This document shows, one piece after another, positions 1-12,084 of a DNA stretch of 64,000 nt (positions within the stretch are counted from its first letter, which is position 1; each line of letters opens with the position of its first letter). The notes beneath the pieces were generated by a model. It saw nothing but the letters and a program-made list of their open reading frames with translations, did not search any database and was not told where the DNA came from. Where the stretch lies: positions 4,092,001 to 4,156,000 of the forward strand of contig OZ176055.1 in the NCBI GenBank assembly GCA_964247055.1. The letters are read 5' to 3'. The position numbers and the translations under genes are program-made. The DNA is from Paragordius varius (Eukaryota; Nematomorpha).

Positions 1-267
1 AACTTGAGTTAAGACTATAAGTTTAGTTAGAACAGCCGAATCGCCCAAAATTCAGAGAATATCGCTAATATAATATTAGGGGCATAGTTTTAGGTTTGAA
101 GTATGTAATATGTACTGGCACAATCAAATTTAAATAATAAAATATAATTTTTATAATAAAAATCCTATGGAGACCAGTATTTAAGGAGGTGGAACCGGGC
201 TGGTTCCAACTCAATGGAACCGGTTCTTGTTAAAATCCAAGGAACCGGGTTCTGGTTCCAAGCCCAG

Positions 268-299
<32 letters not shown>

Positions 300-464
300 G
301 TCTGTTATATTTTGGAACCCTTTATAAGCGGGAATTTTAAAGTATAAATCAATAGAAAATAAAGAAAAAAAATTATTTAAAAAAGACCTTTCACACAGTG
401 ACGTATAATATAATGATATCAAACCTCATATGTCCTGTTAAAACTATTTAATCCAAACTTTTAG
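1..464 (+). other. Upstream intron sequence of turtle/IGSF9 with GGAACCGG repeats
   Basis: No exon is recognised before the acceptor at 464. Positions 185-260 hold several direct and inverted copies of a GGAACCGG(G)TTC-like motif, followed by a short (TA)n run at 271-290. It may be the end of an unrecognised element. Confidence 0.4.
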
Positions 465-3400
465 AATCACCTAAAATAGTTCTGCCACCTCAAAATTTAA
501 CAACTCTTGAGGGACTTGCAGCAAGATTCGATTGCGGTGCTCAGGCATTTCCATCCAACGTTACACATACCTGGCTTAAAGGTAAACCATTTTTTTAAAA
601 AGGATAAGGATTGTGGGAACGTAACATATTACCAATAATTTATTCCCTTATTTAGACGGGTCCCTCTTGTCACAAAAAACGGATTTTGGTTCTCGAATAA
701 TTTATCATGCCATGACAGGGGCAATGACCATTAATCCCACTTTTAAAAGCGATAATGGCCAATATAGCTGTGTGGTGGAAAACGGAGTTAATCCGAAAGC
801 TCAAGCTTCCGCCTATTTGGATATACAATGTATGGCTAGAAAAAAAATATTCTCTTTTTTTGAAAAAAAAACAATTAATAAATTTTTCCTAATAGATCCT
901 GCCAGTATAAACGACAAGGCTCTAAAAACGAAGCAGTATCTCCCTCAGGGATTGTTTGGTGCAATTCAATGTCCTGTGCTATCAAACCCTAATTTGGAAT
1001 TTGTTATTTGGACGAAAAATGGAAAAACTATTGATTCCTCATTAGAAACCATCTTAGCAAAAACCGATGAAAATAATAATAATGGCAATTATAGAACATC
1101 CACTCTTTTGCCAGAATTTAAGTGATCTTGCAAACCCTTAAAATATTTTTTAAGTTTTTGTAATATAAGTTTCCGTTCTCTGCTTAATAATACTTGAAAA
1201 TTACATTTCATTGCAATCTATGTTGTGAGAATGTTTGTCATTAAAATGGCTATAGGAATTATAAGTCTATATAACGTACCCTCAAAACTAATAATTAAAT
1301 ATATTCAAAGTGATTAAATATCCATTACTTGTTTTATTAATAATTGCCAAATAACATATTCAGAATAATGTTGTGTTTAAAGTTATTTTTTCACTTTTTC
1401 TTGCTATATATGGTATCTGGAAATACTTAATTATAAACTGGCATTAGTTATTCTCATCTTTTGTAAAACCCGAAAAATCGGGAGTCTAAAAATATAACAT
1501 TTATATATTTTGTTTAGTAATTTGATTCATCAAATCGAACCCTCCAATAATGTTGATATTGTACCAAGCGAAACCAATAATGATAATATTAATACATTAA
1601 CTTTGCAAAAAAATATTTCAGAGCCATATCGAATCGCAAGGAATGGCTCACTTTTTATATTTCAAGTCGATCGCAAAATTCACGAAGCTGTATACACCTG
1701 CACGCCATACAACAAAATAGGCACAAACGGTCCATCCGCCCCAATCCACGTTTATGTAAAAGGTATTTTAAACACGCAAAACTAATAATTCCAGCTTGTA
1801 CATATATAAATAAGATAATGATTTTTAAGTGCTTCTAAAGTTAAATCTAAAAAAAATATTGGCGCAATCATTTTTTATATCTTAAAATCTGAATTTTATT
1901 CTCATCACCCTATTAGATCCACCCATAATTATTAGAAGGCCAAACAAACAATATATAGTTGCGGCTGGGCAATCTTTGACAATACCATGTTCCTTCGGTG
2001 GGAAACCTAATCCCTCTACATTGTGGAAACGGGTAAATAAGTTAAAATTTATACTTTAAATTAAGAGTCTTTTTTGTTCTCTTAAAGGGGGAGAGGGCGT
2101 TGCATATTTATAATTTAAGGTCGGCCACTGGTTTTATAAGTAAACATTTTTTTATATTAAATGTGATATAATAAACTGATAAAAATTTATAAATTAGATT
2201 TGAACAAATTTATATTTTCTAAATTTATTAGGAAAACGGTAAAGATTTGCCAAGGGGTCATTTCTTTTATGCCCTCGGGAATTTGACTATTACTTCAGTG
2301 GGTAAAGAAGATCACGGGATAATTTATTGTATTGGTAGAAACAAAGTGGCAACCATAACGATTCCAATCTCAATAATTGTTTACAGTAAATTTTAATTAA
2401 TATTAATTATCAATTTCCAAGGTTTCAATATTACCTGGTAGTAAAGTTTAACTAATTAAATTATAAGATATTATCTGAATTTATGGGCCTTACCAGTTGT
2501 TTTACTAAAACTTAAAAAGCACCACCATAGTATTTAAATATACCATTTACAAATCGAATTCACCCTTGAATTCAAATACTCGAACAATTTAAATTCAACC
2601 TTGAACAATTGCAGTTTACCCTAAAAATAAATTATGTGTCGGGCTAATATAACTCATCATTAATAAGAAATATATTCATATGGCATAGTCTATTATTTTT
2701 TCAGTTTTATATTAATTTTAAACGTAATTTTGTTATTTTAAAATGTAAAAAAATATATAGGTAAATTTTAATCTTATCGAGAGTGAATTTGAATTGTTCC
2801 AGGGGGAATCTGAATTATTCAAGGGTTAATTCGAATTCTTTAAGGGTCAATTTGAACTGTAAATGGTATATATTTTGTAAAATATATTTTGGTTTATTCA
2901 TAGACACTTCGCCTCATGTGCCCATCAATATAAGTGTTCGATCTAGTGTTTATGGAGCTTATATACGATGGAAACCGGGTTATAATGGTGGACATACGAC
3001 TCGTTACATTGTATGGTAAATATACAAACTCATTAAAAAATATTATACCATTTCCCAGTCTAAATAAACGTTTTCCCAGTCAATCGAAACGTTTTCCCAG
3101 TCAATCGAAACGTTTTCCCAGTCAATCGAAACGTTTTCCCAGTCAATCAAAACGTTTTCCCAGTCAATCGAAACATTTTCCCAGTCAATAGAAACATTTT
3201 CCCAGTCAATAAAAACATTTTCCCAATCAATAAAAACGTTTTCCCAGTCAATAAAAACGGTTTTATTTTTGATGATAAGTATCAAAACAAGATAGAAAAA
3301 TAACTTTAACCATTATCAGCGTAATATTAGGATATTATTTTTCATAAAAAACAATTATTTAATGACAATATTTCCTATATATTCCAATACACAATCCTTA

Positions 3401-6400
3401 ATGATTTATTTTTTATAAACTATATTTTATTAACTGGATATTTTATGGTTTTTAAGTATTTTTAAGAAAATATTTAATAATTTTTTTATTTTATCGATGG
3501 TTCGCATTAATATTCGAGGCTAACTTTTAAAGTCTATAGTTACGGATAATAAAATTTATAAAAATATACCATTTTTATCTCAAATTGGTCATTTAACACT
3601 TCAAATTGGATCATAAACATGTCGAATTGTGTAAAAAATACTGTCAGAAATAAATTTGAACAAAACATGGTTTTATATATAAATTTCATTTAAAAATATT
3701 TTATAAAAAAGGATATTCTAACACAATGGCTTTGCGGGCCGCATCGGCGTTCTGAATTCGTATTACATAAGGACATTCATAAATAATTTATTCGATCTTA
3801 AACATAAGACTGTAAAGTACAAACACAATATATTTTTTAATTCGTTGTCAATTTTATAGACTCATTTAGAATAATAGCGTAAGAAATATGAATTTTATTA
3901 AGATCTTGTTGGCAAATTTTTACATTGGATTTTCCAAATTTTTCGCGGGACGCATAAAGATTCGGAAGGCCGCCTTAGGCCTCCGATGAACCAAATGATA
4001 AATATAAAAAATAGGGTAAAATTTGTGTTTATGACCCAATATGAAGTGTTAAATGACAAATTGAGATAAAAATGGTATATTTTTATAAATTTTATTATCC
4101 GTAACTATAGACTTTAAAAGTTAGCCTCGAATATTAATGCGAACCATCGATAAAATAAAAAAATTATTAAATATTTGCTTAAAAATACTTAAAAACCATA
4201 AAATATTCTTCCAGTTAATAAAATATAGCTTTAAAAAAATAAATTTAATGATTGTGTATTGGAATATATAGGAAATATTGTCATTAAATAATTGTGATTT
4301 TATGAAAAATAATATCCTAATATTACGCTGATAATGGTTAAAAGTTATTTTTCTAGCTTGTTTTGATACTTATCATCAGAAATAAAACCGTTTTTATTGA
4401 CTGGGAAAACGTTTTTATTGATTGGGAAAATGTTTTTATTGACTGGGAAAATGTTTCTATTGACTGGGAAAATGTTTCGATTGACTGGGAAAACGTTTTG
4501 ATTGACTGGGAAAACGTTTCGATTGACTGGGAAAACGTTTCGATTGACTGGGAAAATGTTTCGATTGACTGGGAAAACGTTTTGATTGACTGGGAAAACG
4601 TTTCGATTGACTGGGAAAACGTTTCGATTGACTGGGAAAATGTTTCGATTGACTGGGAAAACGTTTATTTAGACTGGGAAATGGTATATGTAAAATTATT
4701 AAAATTTTTAATGCTCCTTTTTATAGGTGTTCCAAGATTAAATCTACCTTCACAACACTGCCAAGTTTTAGGTCAGTGACATTAGATGCTAAAAACAATC
4801 ACAAATTAGATACAGAACCTGCTTATGCTTATTATTTTAACACCAGCTCAGGATATATTTTAGATCTTGAATCTGCCTCATCCTATACATTTCAATTGCA
4901 AGCCTACAATATGTATGGTTATAGCGAAAAAAGTCCACCCTTGTTAATCAATACTAAAAGTTATATTTCAACCAATTTAATTATATATTTTAAATGACTA
5001 GATTTTCATATTTTAGCTAATCTTTTTTGTGTCATTCAGAGTTTGAGAGTGAATATTACACAATGTCTTCCCTCCAGGGTTTAAGTCAACGGGCAGCTCA
5101 AGATATACAAGGTATAAATTATGATCTTTATCTAAAAACTAAATTAATTAATTGATAATGTTGGCCATTATGCCTAAGGTGATTGGTTTTATTTGTCATA
5201 TATTAGGTGAACTTCACTCCCCTACATATATATCCACGACTTACATAAAAGGAGGTAATGGAAAAGATGTTTTGAGTTCTGGGGGTAAAGATATGATTCA
5301 TCCCAAAGGAATTTTGATTAAGTGGGAGAATATTCCCCGTGGTTCAATAAATGGTCCGATTTTTTATATCTTAGAATACAGGTTTATAATCTCACATACA
5401 ATGTTTAATTATAGTAAAAAAGGCTAAATTAATTAATTTGTCTTAAAACTCTAGCATCAATGAGGAAATACAATGGTATAAATGGGAACCAGCTGTAAAA
5501 GCATCTGAACACGCAAATAAAAAATATATAACATTATTTATACGGGAGGAAGATCTTTTAAAAGCCCTAAAAACTTCAAGCATCCCATCAGTCCTACGGT
5601 TTCGAGTTCGTGCCTATGATTTGAATAGCAAAAGTGATCCATCCATTGTCTCCGAATTATATATTATAAGTAATCTTATTTTATATAATACTTTTGTTCA
5701 TTTACACTTATGGTGGGGTCTAAACGGTTATGAATGCAATTACGACCGTGACTATGACCAATTTTAAAAATAAACATTAAATTTATACAAGCATATGTTA
5801 TCACGCATGTAATATAAGAGTAAACAATGGTATAAAACTTATAATTTATGTAGTCAATTGTGAGATTTAGATAATTATCATATTTTTGTTAGTTGTCATC
5901 TTGTACTTTAAATAAAAGTTCGTAGCTAATTATAATATAGGTATAATAGATTTTTATATTTCACACATAATAGATAGCCCACGTAAACTCATGGGAACAC
6001 CTATCGTAGCCGGAATTATAACTGGAACTGCCTTATCCATTATACTTCTTACCCTTTTTACTATGTTAACTATGGCTTATTACAACAAGCTTACTGGTCG
6101 AAAAGGACGTAAGACTGGCAAAGTCGATTCATTTAGTAAATTTGGTTTATGCGGGGGCGCAGAAATACCTTACAATGGCGATATGATACATCGACCAAAT
6201 AAATTTGGGGAGCTGGATGGAGATTCTAACACAGATATCTATAGTTCATATATTACTAACCAACATGGCTCTTCACAAAACACAACATTAAATAAACAAG
6301 AAAATGGAGACTTGGGCCACACGCATGTTAATGGACATATTCACAACCAAATAAAGGATGTGTCTGACAAAGGACAACGTATGTTTTTAGTATCAATTCG

Positions 6401-9400
6401 TTTGACTAAAAATTAAATTAAACGACTTGAAATTCCTAGTCGAGAACTGATTCAATAACATTTCTATTTATATTTTTTATCGTAGTTTTTGACAAAATTT
6501 AAATATAATTTTTTAAACATATAACTTTATTACTTTTTTAGTAAATGGTGCTTACAAATCAAACAATGGACATATAAGGTATATTTTTAAATTTTATGAT
6601 TCCAAATTAGGTTATATTTATCAATAACTCTATCACATATATTTATAAAAGTTCTTGTAATACAGCTGGCTTACTTACATTATTGATGGTCAATTCGAAA
6701 TACAATGGAAACAAATTTTGTCCATAATTAATTAAACAAAGTAATGTAAGATGGGAAAAAATTATTTACATTTTGTTTTTTTCCATACACTAGTGTGTTG
6801 CCAATTGACCAACTATAACGTGAATAAGCCAGCATAAATGTGCCTACTGTAGTTAGCAAAGCGTAATGAGCTCAAAAATATTATACTGACGTATGGGGAA
6901 AAGGTTTCATATATTTTTCTATCTTAAAAAAATATTTATGGGAAAATCGGCAAGTTAAATTTGGCTAAAAATAGAGAAGATACTATTTTTTCAAATAGCA
7001 ATGACACATTTGCATAATTATCCGTGTTATTTAAATTAACCGATTGGTTTAAAATCACATTTTTTCTACTTTACCCCTGTTTCTCTTCCTAAACCTGCCT
7101 TTTCTTTCAGAAAGCCCGTCATTCAATTTACCCTAAAATTAAAAATATTAAATTATTGGATAATAAAAGTATAAGATCAAAAACATTTTAAAAAAATAGC
7201 GCCTAAAAAGAGTATTATAAACAAGGATTGTTTCCTTTTTTAGTTATTATATCTTTTATTGGACATAAAGCTTAAGAAATTCTTGTCTGATATTTGTCAA
7301 GATCTTACATCACACCCATAATGGTATATATATATACCATTTACAATTCATTTTCACCCTTAAACAATTCAAATTCATCCTTGAACAATTTAAATTCACC
7401 CTTATTCAAATTCACCCTTGAACAATTCAAATTCACCCTCAAATAAAATATATGTTTTTTAAGATTAAAAATTACCATTATTTTTATATATTTTTAAAAA
7501 AATAAAAATTTTGTTTTAAATTAAAATAATACTGAAAAAATAATAAACTATAACATAAACATATATTTAATATTAATAAGGAGTTATATTAGTTCGAAAA
7601 TATATAACTTATTTTTAGGGTGAATTTGAATTGTTTGAGGGTGAATTTGAATTGTTCAAGGGTGAATTTGAATTGTAAATGGTATATATATACCATTATT
7701 ACTTTAAATGTGTCCTTAAACACTTGGTGTTGGTCATTGAACATTTCAAGTTAGCCCTTTAACATTTTTATTTTGTTTTAACTTTTATCAATCAAATCAT
7801 GTATCATTCATCTATTTTCTTTATTTAACATACACTTTAAATCTATATTTATTTTTAATCATTCCGTATATCTTTATTTCTTAAAAAATATTAAATTATT
7901 AAGATTTTAACACGTAAATTAAAAATAAATAAGTTTCTGGGTTATCTTTACAATTTTCTAATAAAAACATTTAGTTAATAATTATTCTAAATTGGAAATG
8001 ATTAAAAAAAAGTGGTTTTTGGATAAAAAATTTTATTTTTAAATAAATATATAATAAATTAGGTTAGAAAATTATAAAATAAAAAAATGCAAAAATTATG
8101 GTCAAATTAAAATTTAGAAATTTTAAGGACCAACTTGCGCAAGGACTAGCTTAAGGTATTCAAGGATACTCTTGAAAGGCAAATGGTATATTAATGGCGA
8201 TTTTAAGGTTTAGATAAAGTATCCAATTAAAAATTTATCCTATTTTAGTGTCTGAAAGCGGAAAAACCAAAATAATTTGATATCACATCCATATTTAAAA
8301 TTTAAGATTTTTTATATTAAAAGTAATAAAAGTTAATAGGTCTATTTATTACATTTTATATATTATTTTTCTTTTTTGTGCACACAGGACGTTGGGTAAG
8401 TTTTTATTAAATAATTTCTTTAATAAAAATATCAGTCTTTATCCAAATTATCTTTATTTTATACCTTTGTTAGATCGATTGAGCCCAAAACCTCACATAA
8501 ACAGGGCTCCACATTATTACACACTGAATCACGGCAGCCCATATGGAATTCAAACAAAAATATCAGCGGGTCAAATATCTCCAACAATCCCGAATTATTC
8601 TCTTCATACAAATTTAACTTCCTCGTCCCATGTGATAAAAAGGGAGAGAAACAATTATCCGACTATCACAACGAATTTCACAAATATCCTTCAACACAAA
8701 AATTCTGGCAGTTACTCTTCAGCGGCTTTGGACCCATTGTATTACCCATGCCAAGAAATGGAGACGATAGATCTGTCATCAAAGCAAAAACGTATGAACC
8801 ATCCGCCCTTAAAAACAACTTTCACAAACGATATCAACAACGAAGTAATGGAGGAAATGCCAAAACTTGGCTCAAAATGTTCAATCCCATTAACGTTTTC
8901 GGGGGTACTTTTTCAAAACTTTTCGCCAGCAATGGTTCAAAAACAGAAGGATCACAATTTAAAATTAGCACCAAAAGAAACAATGGTATGATTGTTGATG
9001 AAACAGACATGGTGCAAGACAATGGAGGTATCGTTCCACAGAAAGGAACGGAATGTATATGCGAAAAAATAGAGAATATTACAGTTAATGATTCTCATAA
9101 AAACCAAAATGGTCATATACAGATAAAACAGGATGATAACATTATTTATATCCAGAATGCTAATAAGTCTGATAAAAATTCTCCAAAAAGTAAAATTTAC
9201 TGTAACTGTCCTGCAAACCTTAAATCGCCAAGTTTGGAATCTCAAACATCACAAAGCTCTAATATCTATAATTTCATTGAGAAAAAATCAAATCTGGGGT
9301 GCCGTTGCAAAAGATTATGCCATCAACCAGATATCCCCACCAATTTGGTACAAAGAGCATCATCACTTTTGTATAAATACTTACAAATAGTTGTGAATGA

Positions 9401-10214
9401 AGCTGTACACCGTATTATTGAACCACATGCAAATGAAATAATTCATCCGAACGAAAAGGCGAAGAATACAACAATGTCTAGTGATGATACTGTAACTTCT
9501 GGAACCTATTGTCTCGTTGACAACTGTAAAAACAATCCATCAAGATATGGTCTTTCAAAAAGCGATATACGTATAATTATGAATTCCACCACCTGTACCC
9601 TAGATGATGATTTCAGCAGCCATTTAGAACAAGTCATTGATAATAGTATTAAAGGTCAATGCGATTCATTTTTCGACTCAACCATTTGTTCTAACACTAC
9701 AATACCGTCTGAAAATAAATGTCAAGCAAAACAAGTGGGTAATCAAAAGCCAAAAATATTATCAAGAAATTCAACTATAGATTCTAGCAAAGCACCTCTG
9801 GACATTGGTTTGCAACCGATTTATGAACCTTTATATGAATCTATGGAACATCATTTAGAAAATTATACGTTAAAAACAAAAGATCTCACACTCACTGATT
9901 CTTTATCGAATCCAACTAGTCCAAATGGAACAAAACCCAATGATATGATTTACATTGATTATGTGAATCATAATACTTCTTCAAACCCTATAATATATGA
10001 CGAAAAAACAAATCCAGTTCCTATTAATAACGCTTCGGAATCAAATGAAAATCACAACAAAGAATTAGAAATCAGGTTTGTAGAAATGAATAAAAAGAAA
10101 GAACTTTCAAATTACTGCCATCCCACTCATTCTTTTTCTCAGCGTTTGCCCTCATTTACCAATTCAATGCAATCTTTCAATTTAGAAAATCGTCTTTCTT
10201 CAACCATTGTATAG
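465..10214 (+). CDS. tutl: Turtle/IGSF9-type Ig-FN3 transmembrane receptor (5' partial)
   Basis: Cell-surface adhesion receptor of the IGSF9/turtle family, which in other animals acts in axon and dendrite patterning and tiling. Exons by homology and phase: 465-581, 656-829, 896-1121, 1518-1762, 1917-2032, 2232-2385, 2904-3015, 4727-4959, 5040-5111, 5207-5381, 5455-5669, 5941-6378, 6542-6578, 8388-8395, 8474-8985, 9042-10214 (1,334 visible codons). Three Ig domains (DNGQYSC, YTCTPYN and IPCSFGG landmarks) are followed by two FN3 domains; the first opens TSPHVPINISV with WKPGYNGG. A membrane segment lies near 5990-6080, then a long disordered tail. YTCTPYN followed by DPP, and TSPHV, are diagnostic of IGSF9. 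The family normally has five Ig domains, so Ig1-2 and the signal peptide should lie upstream of the window. The C-terminus STIV fits a class I PDZ ligand. The tail frame depends on an 8-nt microexon. AATAAA follows at 10323. Confidence 0.9.
2541..2869. mobile_element. Palindromic MITE, family A copy 1 (TACCATTTAC ends)
   Basis: Starts TACCATTTAC and ends with its reverse complement. The inner ends carry repeats of a unit like CAATTCAAATTCACCCTTGA, inverted between the two sides. The centre is A+T-rich and shared with the copies at 7335, 32623, 39546 and 63597. It sits in a turtle intron just before the acceptor at 2903. No coding capacity is seen. Confidence 0.8.
3046..4686. mobile_element. 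Large palindromic element, family B, with 21-bp tandem-repeat arms
   Basis: Begins TACCATTTCCCAGTC and ends GACTGGGAAATGGTA. Each terminus is a tandem array of a roughly 21-bp unit (AACGTTTTCCCAGTCAATCG-like), about 10 units on the left (3046-3256) and about 14 on the right (4378-4686). The inner arms (about 3290-3566 and 4078-4350) are near-perfect inverted repeats. A second element (3567-4077) sits at the centre. The whole fills nearly all of the turtle intron 3016-4726. The repeat-encoded peptide is not a gene. Confidence 0.8.
3567..4077. mobile_element. Palindromic element nested in family B element
   Basis: Starts TACCATTTTTATCTC and ends GAGATAAAAATGGTA. The inner terminal stretch (GTCATTTAACACTTCAAATTG-like) is inverted on the other side. 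It sits exactly between the two inner arms of the larger element, so it inserted after it or forms its core. The middle holds a slightly richer GC segment (GCGGGCCGCA and related) of unknown nature. Confidence 0.7.
6660..6845. repeat. Interspersed ~200-bp repeat, family E copy 1
   Basis: Shares the order TTATTGATGGTCAATT, TTGTCCATAATTAATTAA, GTAATGTAAGATGGGAAAAA, then CCAATTGACCAAC with the copies near 13225, 53190 and 59205. Its ends are imperfect inverted repeats (GGTCAATT against AATTGACC). It looks like a MITE. Confidence 0.6.
7335..7684. mobile_element. Palindromic MITE, family A copy 2
   Basis: TACCATTTACAATTC at the start and the reverse complement at the end, with three to four inverted copies of the TTCAAATTCACCCTTGAACA-like unit at each side and the shared A+T-rich core. 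It abuts another element at 7691. Confidence 0.85.
7691..8188. mobile_element. TACCATT-type palindromic element, family C
   Basis: Starts TACCATTATTAC and ends CAAATGGTA. The subterminal sequence differs from families A and B (GTCCTTAAACACTTGG and related, with a loose inverted match near 8110-8180). The core is A+T-rich. It shares only the outer end motif with its neighbours. Confidence 0.55.
8388..8395 (+). other. 8-nt microexon of the turtle/IGSF9 tail
   Basis: GACGTTGG lies between a strong acceptor (gcacacag) and a consensus donor (gtaagt). The exon before it ends in phase 2. Including the microexon puts 8474-8985 in a frame that stays open and rejoins the downstream frame through a 56-nt intron (8986-9041, gtatga to ttccacag). 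Skipping it puts 8474 onward directly into the downstream frame, which is also open. The included version has the lower third-position GC (about a third against about a half over the first 40 codons), closer to the rest of the gene, so I used it. Confidence 0.6.
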
Positions 10215-10386
10215 CACATATTTTGTATGTAGAATTATTTTTCTAGAATTTCCTTACTATTTTGGTGCTATAGATTATTTCACTTATTGGACCATATTTA
10301 CGAGTGTTTATAATATTTTTTGAATAAATATTTGATTAATGATTATCATATTAACTATTTTAATTTATTTTCACTATTGGCTTTCA

Positions 10387-12084
10387 TTAATTTTTAATTT
10401 CAGCCATATATGTGTTTTCATCACTAGGAACCGTATTTGCTGTATCAATTGATTTAATGGTCGTTAATTGATCCGTTTCGTCATTTATAATTTTATTGTA
10501 GATGTCTGGATTTTCTTTCAGACATTGCATATACCACTCATGTAAATGATTAGTGCTTGAATTATTATCAGTATCATTTGAAATACCCGTTTTTTCCAAA
10601 TCAGATTTTGGAGTTATCTCGTTTGATTTGCCTTGAAATGTTGATTCTGGTAAAATGTTAACCGATTCCACTGAGGTGCGATTTGTTAAATTTTCCTCAT
10701 ATGTTTTAGGAATCATACAAGGCGAAGTTTCCAAATTTTTAGAATCCAAAGATGTTTCACTGCTTTCCAGAGATATATTATTTTTATAATATTTTGATTT
10801 TGCATCTCCACCCGTATTTTGCAAAAAATCATCTATCTTTGAGGCGCTCATTACAATGTCCAAGTTTTTATTCAAAATATAATTTTTAAAATATACAAGA
10901 TTACGTTGCTGCACCTTTAATGTTTCAGACTGAGATGCTATGATTCGTTTCAGATGTTGACATTGTTCTGACAAACATCTGACTTCACTTGTAAGTGTTA
11001 AGTTTTTTGCTTTATAGCATTCAAGATCGGAATACCATTCTTTTCCACCATCTAGGGCTGTTTTATGGTCCACCTTTTCGTTTTCCAATTGTTTTATGAC
11101 TTGACTCATTTGATTTTCCAAAGCACTCTGGACATTATCTTTTTCAACTATGTCTTTTCGTAGACCTTTGCAGACGCTATCAAGCAAAATATATTTTTCT
11201 TCCCATTTCGAACAATCCTTCTCTACATTAATTTTTTCATCATGTAACATTTTGAGTTGCTTTTCTCTTTGCTCAAATAATGCTTGGATTTTTCCTTTGT
11301 CCTTAGCCATCTTTTCTAATGTTACAGCAAGAGTTTTATTTTCTAAAACATAGTTTTCCAACTTGCTTTCACCATTTATAATTTGCTGTTCCAAATTCCT
11401 TTTATCTGTCATGAGTTGCGTTAGTCCATGTTTCATGTCTCCTATCAATTTGTTAAGAGTTGCTTTTTCTGATTCTGCCTTTGCTAGGCTTTCCGAACTT
11501 TCCATCAATTTGTATTGATAACGGGTACATTTACTTTGGAGCTTGGTTAATCGTTTATTTAATGTATCCCATTTCTGAATACTTTCCCATTCACTGTCAT
11601 AAGCGTTTGCAAGATGTTTATCTTTTAGCTGGATTTGATTCATGAGCATATCAATTTCTCTTCGCTGCTCGTCAATAATGGTATTATTATTATTGGTATT
11701 GGTTATTAATGTGACCTGGTGTTCTCCTCTTTTATCCACAACATCTAATCGTTTATAACGGGATAGTGAATCGGAAATTGGAGCTGGTTTATCATCAATT
11801 ACCTCTCGTTTCCTGGTAAAAATAAAGGTGATTATTTTCTATATATATTGTTCGATGGTATAGTCAGTGTCATAAATGTTTAACAATGTAATTAAATTTG
11901 AATAATATTAATCATATATTGTAACAATTTATATAAAAATCTACCTTATTATGCAAAATACGGATATTTTATAATTATAAAGGTGGAGCCAAAGCAGATT
12001 TTAACAAAGCGGTACTTATTGGGAGAATTAAAAAATTCAAAATTTTAGAAAATATAAAGGCACCGATACTTACCATCGGTACAT
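10387..12084 (-). CDS. Long coiled-coil protein of unknown family
   Basis: Two coding exons on the minus strand: 12084-12074 (start ATG, codons MYR plus two bases, donor GGTAAGT) and 11812-10387 (acceptor ACCAG), giving 478 aa. The phase match (TG + G, Trp) supports the short first exon. Roughly residues 55-330 are continuous heptad-rich, charged coiled coil (for example KLQSKCTRYQYKLMESSE and LEKMAKDKGKIQALFEQR). The last ~150 residues are Ser/Asn/Thr-rich and probably disordered. No signal peptide or membrane segment is seen. I do not recognise the family; centrosomal, ciliary or cytoskeletal scaffolds look like this, but that is only a composition argument. It converges on turtle with 172 bp between stops. 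A reverse-strand AATAAA lies at 10369-10364. Confidence 0.7.

Larger units (their letters stand above)
6579..8387 (+). other. Large turtle intron carrying three repeat elements
   Basis: An 1.8 kb intron between the short exon ending NGHIR and the 8-nt microexon. It holds a copy of a roughly 190-bp repeat (6660-6845), a family A element and a third TACCATT-type element. No additional exon is recognised. Confidence 0.6.

Noticed and set aside
3046-3256. Regularly spaced short repeats resembling a CRISPR array.
   Set aside because: Units are directly tandem with no unique spacers, and the context is a eukaryotic intron.
3043-4779. Open frames encoding many copies of a VSIDWEN-type peptide on either strand.
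   Set aside because: They arise from the 21-bp tandem units of a palindromic intronic element; the unit length is a multiple of three, so the frame stays open by construction.
8392-8473. Coding extension upstream of the 8474 exon (MGKFLLNNFF...).
   Set aside because: The segment has the form of an intron (gtaagt to ttgttag) and gives A+T-rich hydrophobic sequence unlike the tail.
8905-8929. A possible 25-nt intron (gtacttttt...cgccag) in the turtle tail.
   Set aside because: Removing it leads from the microexon frame into a third frame that stops within about ten codons; the 56-nt intron at 8986 fits instead.
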